DNA of 64,000 nt from Pseudodesulfovibrio sp. 5S69 (lineage in GTDB: Bacteria > Desulfobacterota > Desulfovibrionia > Desulfovibrionales > Desulfovibrionaceae): contig NZ_CP146609.1 in the NCBI RefSeq assembly GCF_037094465.1, positions 744,001 through 808,000 on the forward strand, written 5' to 3'. Below the pieces are notes generated by a model, which was given only the letters and a program-made list of their open reading frames with translations, was not told where the DNA came from and made no database searches. Of this stretch, positions 44,776 to 54,361 are shown piece by piece (the first letter of the stretch is position 1; each line of letters starts with the position of its first letter). The position numbers were made by a program, and so were the translations under genes.

Positions 44776-46926
44776 ATGCAGTTCAAATCCATCAAGACGA
44801 AGATCGTCGTCATGGCCGGAGGATGTCTTCTTACAACCGTCGTGGTGCTTGTCGGCATCCAGATGATTTCGCAGTCGCGGTCGGAACGGTTCGTGGGGGA
44901 AAAAGTCAATGCGCTCATCGAGAAGCAGACGCGCCAGAGCCTGACGGCCGTGGCCCAGCGCGAAGCCGGGAACATCAGCCAGAAGCTGAACATCAACCTG
45001 GACACCGCACGGACCATCGCCGACTCCTTCAATGCGGTCAGGAAGGCCTCGGGCGCCGGGGCCACCTTCGACCTGCGCACGGCGTTCAACGACATCCTGC
45101 TCAAGGTCCTGGAGAACAACCCGGAATTTTTGGGCGCCTACAGCGCCTGGGAACCCAACGCCCTGGACGGCCAGGACTCCCTCCATGCCGGGAACAAGTC
45201 CACGGGACACGACGACACGGGGCGGTTCGTTCCCTATTGGAACCGGGACGAGAACGGGCGCATAGCGCGACAGGCCCTGGTCGGGTACGAGGACGCCTCG
45301 AAGCACCCCAACGGGGTGACCAAGGGTGGCTGGTACCTGTTCCCCCGCCAGCGGCATAAGGAGAACATTCTCGATCCCTTCCCCTACATCGTTCAGGGCC
45401 GCCAGGAATGGCTGACCACCATGTCCGCCCCGATCATGCTCGACGGGAAGTTCCTGGGCGTCGCCGGCACCGACCTGCGGCTCAAGTTCATCCAGCAGCT
45501 GAGCGAGGAAGTGGCCAAGTCCCTGTACGGCGGCAAGGCCCGCGTGCAGGTCATCAGCTATCTCGGCATCGTGGTCGCGGACAGCCGGAGTCCCGAGGCG
45601 GTGGGCAAGCCGTTCAAGGATATTTACCAGGGCGACTGGAAAACGATCGTGGACAGCATCCAGGGCGGCAAGTCCTATGTCGACATGGATCCGGACAAGG
45701 AAAACGTTGACGTCAGCGCCCCGATCCAGCTGGGCCGGACCGGGACGCCCTGGGGCATCCTGATCGAGGTCGACCGCGCCGTGGTCTTTGCCGACGCCCG
45801 GCAGCTCGCGGAGTTCATGACCGAGAGTTCCCGCCAGAACATCATCATCGGCGTGAGCGCCGGAGCGGGTATCGTGGTCCTGGCCTGCCTGGTCCTCTGG
45901 TTCCTGGCCAACGGCCTGGTCGCCCCGGTGCGCAAGGCCGTGGCGTTTGCCGAGAAGATCGCGGGCGGCGACTTCGTGGACAACCGCATCGACGTCAAGC
46001 AGAAGGACGAGATCGGCGCCCTCTCCCGGACCCTGAAGGATATGGCCGATAAGCTCAAGGACGTGGTGGTGGACGTCAAGTCCGCTTCCGGGAGCGTGGC
46101 GGACGGAAGCTCCGAACTGTCCTCCTCCTCGCAAGCCGTGTCCGAGGGCGCGACCGAACAGGCCGCCTCCATCGAGGAGATCACCTCGTCCATGGAGGAG
46201 ATGACCGCGAACATCGCCCAGAATGCCCATAACGCCCAGGAAACGGATACCCTGGCCACCAAGGCGGCGGATGACGCGCGGGTCAGCGGCGAGGCCGTGG
46301 AAAAGACCGTGGTGTCCATGCGCAGCATCGCCGAGAAGATCTCCATCGTTGAGGAAATTGCCAGACAGACCAACCTGTTGGCGCTGAACGCAGCGATCGA
46401 AGCGGCCCGCGCAGGCGAGCACGGCAAGGGCTTCGCGGTCGTGGCCGCCGAGGTCCGCAAGCTGGCCGAGCGGAGCGGTACGGCCGCCGCCGAGATCAGC
46501 GAGCTGTCCTCCAGCAGCGTCGAGGTCGCCGAGCGGGCGGGCGAGATGCTCAAGCTGTTGGTGCCGGATATCGAGAAGACCGCTACCCTGGTCCAGGACA
46601 TCACTGCGGCCAGCAACGAGCAGAACGCCGGCGCGACCCAGATAAACCAGGCCATCGCCCAGCTCGACTCGGTCATCCAGCAGAATGCCTCTGCGTCCGA
46701 GGAAATGGCCTCCACCTGCCAGGAGCTGGCCAGCCAGGGCACGCACCTGCAGGAGGTCATGGCCTTCTTCCACGTGGACGACGGCGGCCTCCGCCGCACC
46801 TCCACCACCAAGGTGGTCAAAAGAAAGCCTGCCGCCATTCCCCAGAGCAAGCCCGCCCCGGCCAAGTCCCAGGGGTTGGCCCTCGAAATGGACATGGACG
46901 ACCAGAACGACTTCGAACGCTTCTAG
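44776..46926 (+). CDS. Methyl-accepting chemotaxis protein with dCache sensor
   Basis: A 716-residue chemoreceptor. TM1 follows the start ([22 protein letters not shown]). A large double-Cache periplasmic domain (about 40-345) contains [53 protein letters not shown] and [12 protein letters not shown]2 is [23 protein letters not shown], then HAMP and the signalling domain with [25 protein letters not shown]. The C-terminus is DQNDFERF, like the other receptors here. The start is the ATG at 44776 with GGTGAGG; the longer frame from 44644 adds 44 residues with no support. dCache domains bind small ligands such as amino acids. Confidence 0.92.
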   Translation: MQFKSIKTKIVVMAGGCLLTTVVVLVGIQMISQSRSERFVGEKVNALIEKQTRQSLTAVAQREAGNISQKLNINLDTARTIADSFNAVRKASGAGATFDLRTAFNDILLKVLENNPEFLGAYSAWEPNALDGQDSLHAGNKSTGHDDTGRFVPYWNRDENGRIARQALVGYEDASKHPNGVTKGGWYLFPRQRHKENILDPFPYIVQGRQEWLTTMSAPIMLDGKFLGVAGTDLRLKFIQQLSEEVAKSLYGGKARVQVISYLGIVVADSRSPEAVGKPFKDIYQGDWKTIVDSIQGGKSYVDMDPDKENVDVSAPIQLGRTGTPWGILIEVDRAVVFADARQLAEFMTESSRQNIIIGVSAGAGIVVLACLVLWFLANGLVAPVRKAVAFAEKIAGGDFVDNRIDVKQKDEIGALSRTLKDMADKLKDVVVDVKSASGSVADGSSELSSSSQAVSEGATEQAASIEEITSSMEEMTANIAQNAHNAQETDTLATKAADDARVSGEAVEKTVVSMRSIAEKISIVEEIARQTNLLALNAAIEAARAGEHGKGFAVVAAEVRKLAERSGTAAAEISELSSSSVEVAERAGEMLKLLVPDIEKTATLVQDITAASNEQNAGATQINQAIAQLDSVIQQNASASEEMASTCQELASQGTHLQEVMAFFHVDDGGLRRTSTTKVVKRKPAAIPQSKPAPAKSQGLALEMDMDDQNDFERF

Positions 46927-46950
46927 ACGATTCGAACAACTATAACAGAG

Positions 46951-46982
46951 GGGCGGGACCGCAAGGTCCCGTCCTTTTTTTT
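46951..46982 (+). terminator. Rho-independent terminator after the dCache receptor gene
   Basis: GGGCGGGACC, GCAA, GGTCCCGTCC and eight T residues. Confidence 0.93.
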
Positions 46983-47442
46983 GAAATCCGCCGCCAGCCG
47001 CATGCCGGGGGCCCAGCCGTCCCAAGAAAAAGGATTTGCAGCCGCAACTGCAAGTCCTCGTGAATGCACGGCGCGTCATAGGGAAGGATGCCGCTGACCT
47101 GTTCATCTTTCGTCAGGCAGTCTCCCTGCCAGCCACAACGGCAGTACTGCCGGCGCGGACTTGGGCGTGCATCCCGACCAGGGTACCCTCCGGCTGACAG
47201 TCGGTCCGAAAGGGCTGCGGGGTGAGCACGAATATAAGGAAGGGGATACAGTTTCAAGATGGCAGTCGTGCCGGGAAGGGGGAGCCGGGAGGAGGGTGTA
47301 CGGAAGGGAAGGGCGAAGCCTTGGAAATGGCCGTAGTAGCCCGCTCATGGGCTGGCCGAGCTATCACGGCGGGAAACAGGGAATGCGAGCGGTTGGCCGT
47401 CCTTGCGCGGTACCCCGTAAGTTCCGCTTGACGTGGAGAATA

Positions 47443-47467
47443 TTGTAGGACAAAGATTGTAGGACAA
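47443..47467. promoter_or_regulatory. Paired GntR-type operators upstream of the ABC operon
   Basis: TTGTAGGACAA occurs twice (47443-47453, 47457-47467), each a TTGT-N3-ACAA palindrome as bound by FadR/FCD-type GntR proteins. A TTGACG hexamer (47428) lies just before. The operon's last gene encodes a GntR regulator. Confidence 0.65.
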
Positions 47468-47555
47468 TATTGACCGTTTCGACCTGTACCCCGTGGAAGC
47501 GGGCTGATTGCACAGCCGGAATGGATCGCGGCAACACGGACCATTTGGAATCGAG

Positions 47556-48434
47556 ATGGAAACAAGCGACAAGATCATTCCCCTTAGACATTACGGGCGC
47601 TGGGTTTCGGGCGCAGTCCTGGTCGCCCTCCTTTGCCTCATCATCAATGCATTCATTGTCGGCCAGATAGACTGGCCTGTGGTGGGTAAGTTCTTTTTCT
47701 CGCCCGCACTCATGCGAGGCTTGGGGAATACCATCCTCATCACGGTCTGTTCCATGGCGGTGGGCCTGATTCTGGGCGTTGTCTTTGCCGTGATGCGGCT
47801 GTCGAAAAATCCCGTTACACGCTGGTTTTCCGGCCTGTATATCTGGCTCTTCCGCGGCACCCCCGTGTATTTGCAGCTACTTATCTGGTTCAATCTGGCG
47901 CTTATCTTTCCTGTCGTTAACCTGGGCTTCGCAGAGTACAGGATGGTGGACGTCATGACGCCATTCGTTGCCGCGCTCTTCGGCCTCGGCCTCAACGAGG
48001 GCGCGTATATGACCGAAATCGTCCGCAGCGGCATTCTCTCCGTGGACAAAGGGCAGGTCGACGCCGCAACGACCTTGGGGATGACCCGTCTGACAGCCAT
48101 GCGGCGCATTGTCTTGCCCCAGGCAATGCGGGTCATCGTCCCTCCCGTGGGGAATGAATTCATAGGCCTCCTGAAGACCTCCTCCATGGCGAGCGCCATT
48201 GCCTTTACCGAGCTCTTGCATCGGGCCCAGCTTATCTACTTCGTCAATGCCAAGGTCATGGAATTGCTCATCGTCGCCACAGGCTGGTACCTGATCGTCG
48301 TGACGTTGCTGAGCTTTTGCCAGGTGGGAATCGAGCGTCGGTTCAATCGTGGACACACGTTCACCGCCCGGCGGAGCCTGCTCGCCGTCTTCAAGTCGAA
48401 TCTTCTTTGTCGAAAGCAACAGGGGAGCGCCTAG
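47556..48434 (+). CDS. Amino-acid-type ABC transporter permease (HisM family)
   Basis: A 292-residue permease with about five helices and the ABC coupling loop in [57 protein letters not shown], the EAA motif of polar amino acid transporters. It is the only permease in the operon, so it probably forms a homodimer. The start is the ATG at 47556 (METSDKII) after GGAATCGAG. It is followed two bases later by the ATPase gene. Confidence 0.92.
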   Translation: METSDKIIPLRHYGRWVSGAVLVALLCLIINAFIVGQIDWPVVGKFFFSPALMRGLGNTILITVCSMAVGLILGVVFAVMRLSKNPVTRWFSGLYIWLFRGTPVYLQLLIWFNLALIFPVVNLGFAEYRMVDVMTPFVAALFGLGLNEGAYMTEIVRSGILSVDKGQVDAATTLGMTRLTAMRRIVLPQAMRVIVPPVGNEFIGLLKTSSMASAIAFTELLHRAQLIYFVNAKVMELLIVATGWYLIVVTLLSFCQVGIERRFNRGHTFTARRSLLAVFKSNLLCRKQQGSA

Positions 48435-48436
48435 CC

Positions 48437-49207
48437 ATGCCTCGAACCGAACCGATGCTTCGGGCGTTGAACGTCCATAAGTCTTTTGGTGAACACGAGA
48501 TTCTCAAAGGAATTAATCTCGAAGTGAACAAAGGCGAGGTTTTGTGCCTGCTGGGGCCTTCCGGCTCCGGCAAGAGCACGTTTCTTCGTTGCATCAATCA
48601 TTTGGAAAGCATTGATGCCGGCCGGATTTATGTTGGCGGCGAGCTTGTGGGCATGAACGAGCGAAATGGCAGACTGTACGAGCAGAATGAAAGCGGGCTC
48701 TGCAAGATGCGCATGAAAATCGGAATGGTTTTCCAGAATTTCAATCTCTTCCCGCACATGACGGCATTGGAAAACGTCATGGAAGGACCTGTCACCGTGT
48801 TGAAGAAAGAACCGGAAACGGTCAAGGCCCGCGCCTACGACCTGTTGGCCAAGGTGGGGCTCCGCGACTGGGCCGACCGGTTCCCCAAACAACTTTCGGG
48901 CGGTCAGCAGCAACGCGTCGCCATCGCCCGTTCCCTGGCCATGGAGCCGGAACTCATGTTGTTCGACGAACCCACGAGTGCCTTGGATCCTGAACTGGTG
49001 GGGGATGTCCTCAAGGTCATGCGCGACCTTGCCGAAAGCGGCATGACCATGGTTGTGGTCACCCACGAGATGGAATTTGCCAAGAATGTGGCTCACAAAG
49101 TGGTCTTCATGGACGAGGGCAACGTGTTGGAAGAGGGAACCCCGACTGATATCTTCGAGAACCCCCGGCATGATCGCACAAGGGCTTTTTTGGGTTCCAT
49201 CGATTGA
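48437..49207 (+). CDS. Amino-acid-type ABC transporter ATPase (GlnQ/HisP-like)
   Basis: A 256-residue ATPase with Walker [11 protein letters not shown]-loop [18 protein letters not shown], signature [16 protein letters not shown], Walker [15 protein letters not shown] and switch VTHEME. It has the usual length for polar amino acid systems. Start ATG at 48437, three bases after the permease stop. It powers import with the permease and the binding protein at 49402. Confidence 0.94.
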   Translation: MPRTEPMLRALNVHKSFGEHEILKGINLEVNKGEVLCLLGPSGSGKSTFLRCINHLESIDAGRIYVGGELVGMNERNGRLYEQNESGLCKMRMKIGMVFQNFNLFPHMTALENVMEGPVTVLKKEPETVKARAYDLLAKVGLRDWADRFPKQLSGGQQQRVAIARSLAMEPELMLFDEPTSALDPELVGDVLKVMRDLAESGMTMVVVTHEMEFAKNVAHKVVFMDEGNVLEEGTPTDIFENPRHDRTRAFLGSID

Positions 49208-49401
49208 TCCCAGAGTGCTTCGACAAGAAAAGTATTCATAAATTATTTAATGATTACAGCGGATACATGGTCAGGTGCTTGCCGGAAGATGCACTCCTCC
49301 GTGAGGAGGATGGGTACGTTTCCGTTCAGACCGATGCCTTGTGCCGCATGACGCATGAACTGTAACCCATTCAATGGAACGTGTTGAGAGGAGAGAGCGT
49401 T

Positions 49402-50250
49402 TTGAAGAAAGTCATCGCCATTGTCTTGTGTTTGCTTGTCCTGGGTCTGGTTGGGACGGCCTTTGCCTCCGAAAGCCATGATCTGTTGCCTGACTCCATC
49501 AAGAAAGGCGGAAAGATCATCGTCGGCATCAATGGTATTTTCCCGCCCATGGAATTCAAGAAGCCCGGTACCGACGCCCTGATCGGCATTGATGTGGAGC
49601 TGGTCGAGGCCATTGCCAAAGAGTTGGGCGTCAAAATCCAGTTCGATGATCAGCAGTTCGACCAATTGATCAACTCCATCAACACCAAGCGTGTCGACAT
49701 GGTCATCTCCGGCATGTCCGACAGCGCTGTCCGCCGTCAATCCTTGGATTTCATCGATTACTTCAATTCCGGGACCCAGTGCTTCACCACAAAGGCTCTT
49801 GCCGGGGAGATCACCGGCCTCGAGGCCCTGGATGGCAAGACCCTGGCTGTTTCCGCTTCCACGGACTATCTGACCACCATGCAGAAGTGGAATGAGGACA
49901 ACCTGGTCTCCAAGGGCAAGGAGGGCATCAACATCATGGCCGTTGACTCCGCCGCTTCCGCCCGCATGCAGATGCTGCAGGGCCGCGCGCAGGCCTCCGC
50001 TCTGAGCCCCGAGGCCTTGGGCTGGGCCAATGTGCAGCAGAAGGGGGCTTTTGTGGCGGTCGGACCGCTGCTGGAGTCCAATCCTTACGGCATCGCCTTC
50101 AGCAAAGACAACGTCCAGCTGCGTGACGCGGTGTACGCCGCCCTTCGGAAGGTCTTTGCCGACGGCACGTATATGACGATCATGAAGAAGTGGGGCGCCG
50201 AGTCCGGCGCTCTGCCCCGTCCGCTCATCAACGGCAAAGTCGTCAATTAG
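49402..50250 (+). CDS. ABC transporter periplasmic binding protein (SBP_bac_3)
   Basis: A 282-residue binding protein. The start is TTG at 49402 with GAGAGGAG eight bases upstream, giving a clean signal peptide (KKVIAIVLCLLVLGLVGTAFA); the GTG at 49381 would add seven residues. The mature protein has GINGIFPPMEFKKPGTDALIGIDVELVEAIAKELGVKIQF and INTKRVDMVISGMSDSAVRRQSLDFIDYF, typical of polar amino acid binders. The ligand may match the HutI-like hydrolase downstream. A stable hairpin follows. Confidence 0.92.
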   Translation: MKKVIAIVLCLLVLGLVGTAFASESHDLLPDSIKKGGKIIVGINGIFPPMEFKKPGTDALIGIDVELVEAIAKELGVKIQFDDQQFDQLINSINTKRVDMVISGMSDSAVRRQSLDFIDYFNSGTQCFTTKALAGEITGLEALDGKTLAVSASTDYLTTMQKWNEDNLVSKGKEGINIMAVDSAASARMQMLQGRAQASALSPEALGWANVQQKGAFVAVGPLLESNPYGIAFSKDNVQLRDAVYAALRKVFADGTYMTIMKKWGAESGALPRPLINGKVVN

Positions 50251-50267
50251 GATTTGTGGAATGATAT

Positions 50268-50301
50268 GGAGGAGCCACTCTTGTCCGAGGGTGGCTCCTC
50301 C
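50268..50301 (+). terminator. Stable hairpin between the binding protein and aroM-like genes
   Basis: GGAGGAGCCAC and GTGGCTCCTCC form an 11-bp stem with a 12-nt loop but no T run. Such hairpins stabilise binding-protein mRNA or attenuate downstream genes. Confidence 0.6.
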
Positions 50302-50339
50302 TTGCCTGGCAACAGGAATTTTTCCCCTGACAGGGATAT

Positions 50340-51023
50340 ATGAACGATACGTTTACACTTGGTATACTGACTCTCGGCCAATCGCCCCGTACGGATGTGG
50401 AACCCTCCCTGCGCGGAATCCTGGGGGATGATGTGCGGTTCGTACAGCGGGGCGGGCTTGACGGATTGTCCGAGGAATCCATAGCGGATCTTGCTCCCGT
50501 TGAGGGGGAACCCGGCATAGAGACATGCGTGCTCAGGGGGGAGGGGGAGCCCAAAGGCGTGTGCGTCGCGAAACGGCATTTGCTTCCGCGCCTGATTGCC
50601 GCGGCGCGGGAACTTGAAACGCAATGCGATATTTTTTTTCTGCTTTGTTCCGGTGAATTCCCGGCGCTGAAGGAAGCCGTGCCCCGGCTCATAGAGCCCA
50701 TTGCGTTCATTCGTTCCGTTGTCGCGACAGTGGCCCGGCATTCGCACCTGTGCGTGATCGGACCGGAGTCCGACATGGCCGCCGCTCCGATGCAGTGGCA
50801 GCCCTACGCGGCCCGGGTGTCGACAGCGATTTCTTCTCCGTATGACGGAAAAGAGCGCCTCTTCGAGGCGGCACGCAGGGCGCAAGCGTCGGGGGCTGAG
50901 TATATTTTGTTGGATGACATGGGGTTTACGGTAGAGCAGCGCCAATTGGTGCGTAACGTGTCGGGGATTGCGACATTGAATGCGACCAGCATCACGGCCC
51001 GTATCCTTCGGGAGTTCCTATGA
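50340..51023 (+). CDS. AroM family protein
   Basis: A 227-residue protein resembling E. coli AroM over its whole length (TLGILTLGQSPRTDVEP, DIFFLLCSGEFPALKE, ARRAQASGAEYILLDDMGFTVEQRQLVRNVSG). The fold is like Asp/Glu racemases, with Cys in LLCSGEF and a D in LLDDMGF. Its biochemical function is not established. It lies between the binding protein and the HutI-like gene. Confidence 0.82.
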   Translation: MNDTFTLGILTLGQSPRTDVEPSLRGILGDDVRFVQRGGLDGLSEESIADLAPVEGEPGIETCVLRGEGEPKGVCVAKRHLLPRLIAAARELETQCDIFFLLCSGEFPALKEAVPRLIEPIAFIRSVVATVARHSHLCVIGPESDMAAAPMQWQPYAARVSTAISSPYDGKERLFEAARRAQASGAEYILLDDMGFTVEQRQLVRNVSGIATLNATSITARILREFL

Positions 51024-51069
51024 CCTGCCGGTGGCGCGTCGTATACAAGTTGGCTGAGCAGAGGGTGAA

Positions 51070-52341
51070 GTGAACGGCAACCTTACCATAGTGCATGCGA
51101 AGAGTCTGGTCTGCGTCTCGGACGACAACCAGCCGAGAGCGGGAAGGACCCAGAGCGAGTTGAACATCATCCCCGACGGAGCCGTGGCTATCCGGGGCGG
51201 GAAGATCGTTGCCGTGGGCCCGACCGAAAGTGTTTTGCGAGATTTCGGCGATCACGCCCTCGTCTTGGACGCAACAGGCAAGACCGTCCTGCCCGGGCTG
51301 GTGGAGTGCCATTCGCATCCGATTTTTGCCGGGAACCGCCACTGGGAATACGTTCGCAGGCTCGAGGGGGCCAGCGGCAGGGACATTCGCGCGGAAGGCG
51401 GCGGCATCTGGTCCACTATCGAGAGTACCCGCAAGGCCAGCGATGAAGAACTCGTGCGGCAGGCCGAGTGGGCCTTTGCGCAGATCGCGGCGGGCGGGGT
51501 GACCACGCTCGAGGTGAAGTCCGGTTACGGGCTGGACACCAATGGGGAACTGCGCCTCTTGCGTTTGCTCAAGGAGGCGTCCCGGAAGACCCGGATGGAC
51601 ATCGTGTTCACCTTTCTTGGGGCCCACATCGCCCCTCAGGACGGCCGCAGTTCCGAAGAGTTCGTGGAAAACGTCAAGAACGAGATGCTTCCGGCAGTGC
51701 TCGCGCAGGGCATTGCGGAGTCCCAGGATCTTTCTTGTGAAAATGGTGATTTTTCCAGGAGCCAGGCAAAGGAACTTATTGAATATTCACACTCCGTCGG
51801 CTTACCCGTGCGTGTCCATGCGGATGCCTCTTCCGACTCGCTTGGTTGGCGTACCGCAGTGGAGGGAAAGGCCCTTTCCGCGGACCACCTGACCTACACG
51901 CCGGATGCCGAGATCAATGCCGTGGGAGCGACCCGAACCGTTGCCGTGCTGCTGCCGATAGCCGAGCAGTTCTACCTTGATGACAGAAAGGCCAACGGGA
52001 GGCTGTTCATCGAGAACAACGTGCCCGTGGCCGTGGCGACCGACTACTGCTCGTCCTTCCAGGCCACCTCTTTGTCGTTGACCATCGCGGCGGCGTGTTC
52101 CTGGTTTCGATTTACGCCCGCGCAGGCCATTGTGGGCGCGACCCTGAATGCCGCATATGCCCTGGGCAGGAATCAGGACCGGGGGTCACTGGATGTGGGC
52201 AAACGCGGAGATGTGACCATTTTCCGTTGCGGGCACCCCAACCAATTGGGTACGGCCATAGGCGCCCCGCTTGTGGATGCGGCGATATCTCAGGGGGACG
52301 TTATTTGGGAAGCGAGAAAGCAGGAGTTAGGAACGTTATGA
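51070..52341 (+). CDS. HutI-like imidazolonepropionase-family amidohydrolase
   Basis: A 423-residue amidohydrolase with the HutI-like segments ECHSHPIFAGNRHWEYVRRLEGASGRDIRAEGGGIWSTIESTR, VTTLEVKSGYGLDTNGELRLLRLLKEAS, FLGAHIAPQD, RVHADASSDSLGW, SADHLTY and VAVATDYCSSFQATSLSLTIA. Metal-binding His and Asp residues are kept. True HutI opens imidazolonepropionate in histidine degradation, but hutH, hutU and hutG are absent, so the substrate may be another cyclic amide brought in by the ABC system. GTG start after GAGGGTG. It overlaps the GntR gene by ATGA. Confidence 0.82.
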   Translation: MNGNLTIVHAKSLVCVSDDNQPRAGRTQSELNIIPDGAVAIRGGKIVAVGPTESVLRDFGDHALVLDATGKTVLPGLVECHSHPIFAGNRHWEYVRRLEGASGRDIRAEGGGIWSTIESTRKASDEELVRQAEWAFAQIAAGGVTTLEVKSGYGLDTNGELRLLRLLKEASRKTRMDIVFTFLGAHIAPQDGRSSEEFVENVKNEMLPAVLAQGIAESQDLSCENGDFSRSQAKELIEYSHSVGLPVRVHADASSDSLGWRTAVEGKALSADHLTYTPDAEINAVGATRTVAVLLPIAEQFYLDDRKANGRLFIENNVPVAVATDYCSSFQATSLSLTIAAACSWFRFTPAQAIVGATLNAAYALGRNQDRGSLDVGKRGDVTIFRCGHPNQLGTAIGAPLVDAAISQGDVIWEARKQELGTL

Positions 52342-53027
52342 AAGCCGAGCTGACGAATAGAACCGAGGTGAGCGGCGTTGAGAAAATAGCCGAAACACTT
52401 CGGCGCGCTATTTTCAAGGGAGCCTTCTTGCCAGGAGATCAACTCAAGGAAGTTGCTCTTTCCCGTTCTCTCGGTGTTTCTCGCGGATCGGTGCGGGAAG
52501 CCCTGCGTATCTTGTCGACGGAAGAGCTTGTGGTGCATTTGCCCAACAGGGGGGCATCGGTCCGGAAATTGAGTCTCGATGAAATAGACGACATCTTCCT
52601 GACCCGCCACATCTTGGAAATCAAGGCCTGCGAGTGCATTCCCACGACCTCCGATCACTTGTTGCGCGCCCTGGAAAACAGCACGTCCGCCTATGAAGCC
52701 GCCGCAAATCAGGATGACCCGGTGGTTATCGCCAATGCGCACATCAATTATCACAAGGCCCTTGTTGGACTAACGGGGAGTTTGAAGCTTGCGGAACTGG
52801 AAGAAAGCCTGATGCAGACCCTGCAGGTCATCATCGCCTGTATCGAGAACGATCGGGATGATACGCAAAAAGAGGTTGCCAATCATCGTCGGATGACGGA
52901 GATGGTTCTCAAAGGTGACGTGGAAGGTGCCAAAAAGTGGGTGGATGATTATATCCCCAACGGGAAAGATTTCGTAACAGCGCAGATACGTTCACAGGAA
53001 CAGGAACCCCGCCTGGGCCGTAGATGA
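52338..53027 (+). CDS. GntR-family regulator (FCD subfamily)
   Basis: A 229-residue regulator. The N-terminal winged helix (about 15-80) has VEKIAETLRRAIFKGAFLPGDQLKEVALSRSLGVSRGSVREALRILSTEELV. The C-terminal FCD-type ligand domain has LDEIDDIFLTRHILEIKACE and HINYHKALVGLTGS. It is translationally coupled to the HutI-like gene. I infer it binds the TTGTAGGACAA pair ahead of the operon and releases it when the substrate is present. Confidence 0.9.
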   Translation: MKAELTNRTEVSGVEKIAETLRRAIFKGAFLPGDQLKEVALSRSLGVSRGSVREALRILSTEELVVHLPNRGASVRKLSLDEIDDIFLTRHILEIKACECIPTTSDHLLRALENSTSAYEAAANQDDPVVIANAHINYHKALVGLTGSLKLAELEESLMQTLQVIIACIENDRDDTQKEVANHRRMTEMVLKGDVEGAKKWVDDYIPNGKDFVTAQIRSQEQEPRLGRR

Positions 53028-53200
53028 ACTCTGTGAGGTTGAAGCGGAGGTGAAAGCCGCCTGCTCTTTTCCAGATTGCGGATCGGTATCCGAGTGGGGC
53101 ATGGAGATCTTTCTTGGACGCTTTCCTTCCCCGCATGCCACGCGCTATTCCCGATGGACCGCGATGAATTGTAGCTGAAATTGCTGCAAGTCATTGTTTT

Positions 53201-53251
53201 GGTGGGAGCCGGAAAGGGGATTTGAACGCGCGGCCTGCTGATCACGAAAGT
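53201..53251 (-). pseudogene. 3' half of tRNA-Thr(CGT), probable integration remnant
   Basis: Minus strand, from the anticodon loop (TTCGTGAT) through ATCAGCAG, a T-loop (GTTCAAATC), and an acceptor end TTCCGGC with TCCCACC. The 5' half (D arm and acceptor start) is missing: upstream sequence does not pair. The anticodon CGT marks it as Thr. The T-stem arms no longer pair well, so it is decayed. Integrases commonly recombine into tRNA 3' halves and leave such remnants. Confidence 0.65.
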
Positions 53252-53271
53252 CTTTTCCGGTGATAACGCAA

Positions 53272-53306
53272 GCAGAGCCGCCTGCGATGTTTGCAGCCGG
53301 CTCTGC
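53272..53306 (-). terminator. Hairpin after islB
   Basis: GCAGAGCCGGCTGC and GCAGGCGGCTCTGC pair over 14 bases (one mismatch) with a 7-nt loop. No T tract follows, so termination is uncertain. Confidence 0.5.
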
Positions 53307-53345
53307 CAGTGTGACGGAGAGGATCCGTCGTGAAGCCTGTGAAAG

Positions 53346-54281
53346 TCATTCGCCGTTTTTGTATTGCTCTTCAAGCTTTTTGATTTGATCAACCAGTTCG
53401 TCGTCCAGCTTGACGATGTCGGCATAGTCGTATGTCTTGCCCAGGTTGGTGTATTTGGGTTGCCCCATGCGGTGGAAGGGCAGGGCCTCGTATTCACATT
53501 TCTCGCCGGGCAGGGATTTTATGAATTCGATGATGGCCGCGATGTCTTCCACCGTGTCGTTGAAGTCGGGGATGACCGGAGTCCGGACCCTGATCTTCAT
53601 TTTGGGATAGGCCTCTTTGATTTTCGCCAGGTTTTCCCGAATCCGTCTGCCGCTTCGGCCTGTCTTCTCCTCGTGTCTTTCATCATTCATGGATTTGATG
53701 TCGTATAGAAAGTTGTCCACGAAGGGCAGGCAGGATTCGATCACGGACCAGGGCGCTTGACCGCAAGTCTCGACGGCGGTGTTGATGTGTCGGCGCCGGG
53801 CTTCGCGCAGCAGCGCCAGGGCGAATTCGGGCTGGGCGAACGGTTCGCCGCCGGACAGCGTCAGGCCGCCGCCGGAACGGGCGTAAAAGCGTTCGTCTTC
53901 CTCGACCCGACGAAGGACCTGATCCACGCTTTGCTCCTCTCCATAGACAATGATGGCGTTGCCGGGACAGACATCGGCCAGGGAAAGATCGTTGTGCACC
54001 AGGCTGTGGTCCATGCAGACCTTGCCGTCGTCGCCCACGGTTATGCCTCCAGTGGAGCAGTGCTTTATGCAGTGGGAACACTTGTCGGCGCCGATGCAGT
54101 TGTTGCTGTTGTAGGCCAGCTGCGGAGCAAATTCCTGCGATTCCGGGTTGGAACACCAGGCACAGTGCAACGGACAGCCTTTCATGAATACGATGGTCCT
54201 GATGCCCGGCCCGTCATGGACAGAGTATTTCTGGACACTGAACACTGTCCCGGCCGTCTTTTTGTCTAATATCGAACTCAT
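53346..54281 (-). CDS. islB: Glycyl radical enzyme activase (isethionate lyase activator IslB)
   Basis: A 311-residue radical SAM enzyme that installs the glycyl radical in IslA. The SAM cluster motif is CPLHCAWC (Cys36, Cys40, Cys43). An inserted ferredoxin-like region follows, with Cys at about 62, 68, 71, 75 and 105 for extra 4Fe-4S clusters. Further motifs: LSGGEPFAQPEFALALLREARRRHINTAVETCG. It lies 80 bp after islA on the same strand, behind a terminator hairpin, so it is probably expressed below islA. The name rests on its pairing with islA. Confidence 0.9.
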   Translation of the reverse strand: MSSILDKKTAGTVFSVQKYSVHDGPGIRTIVFMKGCPLHCAWCSNPESQEFAPQLAYNSNNCIGADKCSHCIKHCSTGGITVGDDGKVCMDHSLVHNDLSLADVCPGNAIIVYGEEQSVDQVLRRVEEDERFYARSGGGLTLSGGEPFAQPEFALALLREARRRHINTAVETCGQAPWSVIESCLPFVDNFLYDIKSMNDERHEEKTGRSGRRIRENLAKIKEAYPKMKIRVRTPVIPDFNDTVEDIAAIIEFIKSLPGEKCEYEALPFHRMGQPKYTNLGKTYDYADIVKLDDELVDQIKKLEEQYKNGE

Positions 54282-54312
54282 TTATGTTTTCTCCCTGATC
54301 TCTCGGAAAGTG

Positions 54313-54344
54313 AAAAAGGGACAGGGGAGTTTCCCCTGTCCCTT
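54313..54344 (-). terminator. Terminator hairpin between islA and islB
   Basis: Minus strand AAGGGACAGGGGA, AAC, TCCCCTGTCCCTT and a further TTT. A perfect 13-bp stem. It would cap most islA transcripts and leave a lower level reading into islB. Confidence 0.85.
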
Positions 54345-54361
54345 GCAGACAGACCGGCGTG

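Larger units (their letters stand above)
46927..47555. other. Gene-free stretch before the ABC transporter operon
   Basis: It starts with the receptor gene's terminator and ends with paired GntR-type operators (47443-47467). Short frames between 47161 and 47448 overlap on both strands and have no ribosome sites or recognisable domains. Confidence 0.6.
53028..53345. other. Junction between the ABC/HutI operon and the isethionate cluster
   Basis: No gene. It contains the 3' half of a tRNA-Thr(CGT) (53201-53251, minus) and a hairpin after islB (53272-53306). The two accessory modules end here from opposite sides. Confidence 0.6.

Noticed and set aside
47161..47448. 95-residue plus-strand frame upstream of the ABC operon
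   Set aside because: Atypical composition, no ribosome site, opposed by overlapping frames, and it runs into the GntR operators.
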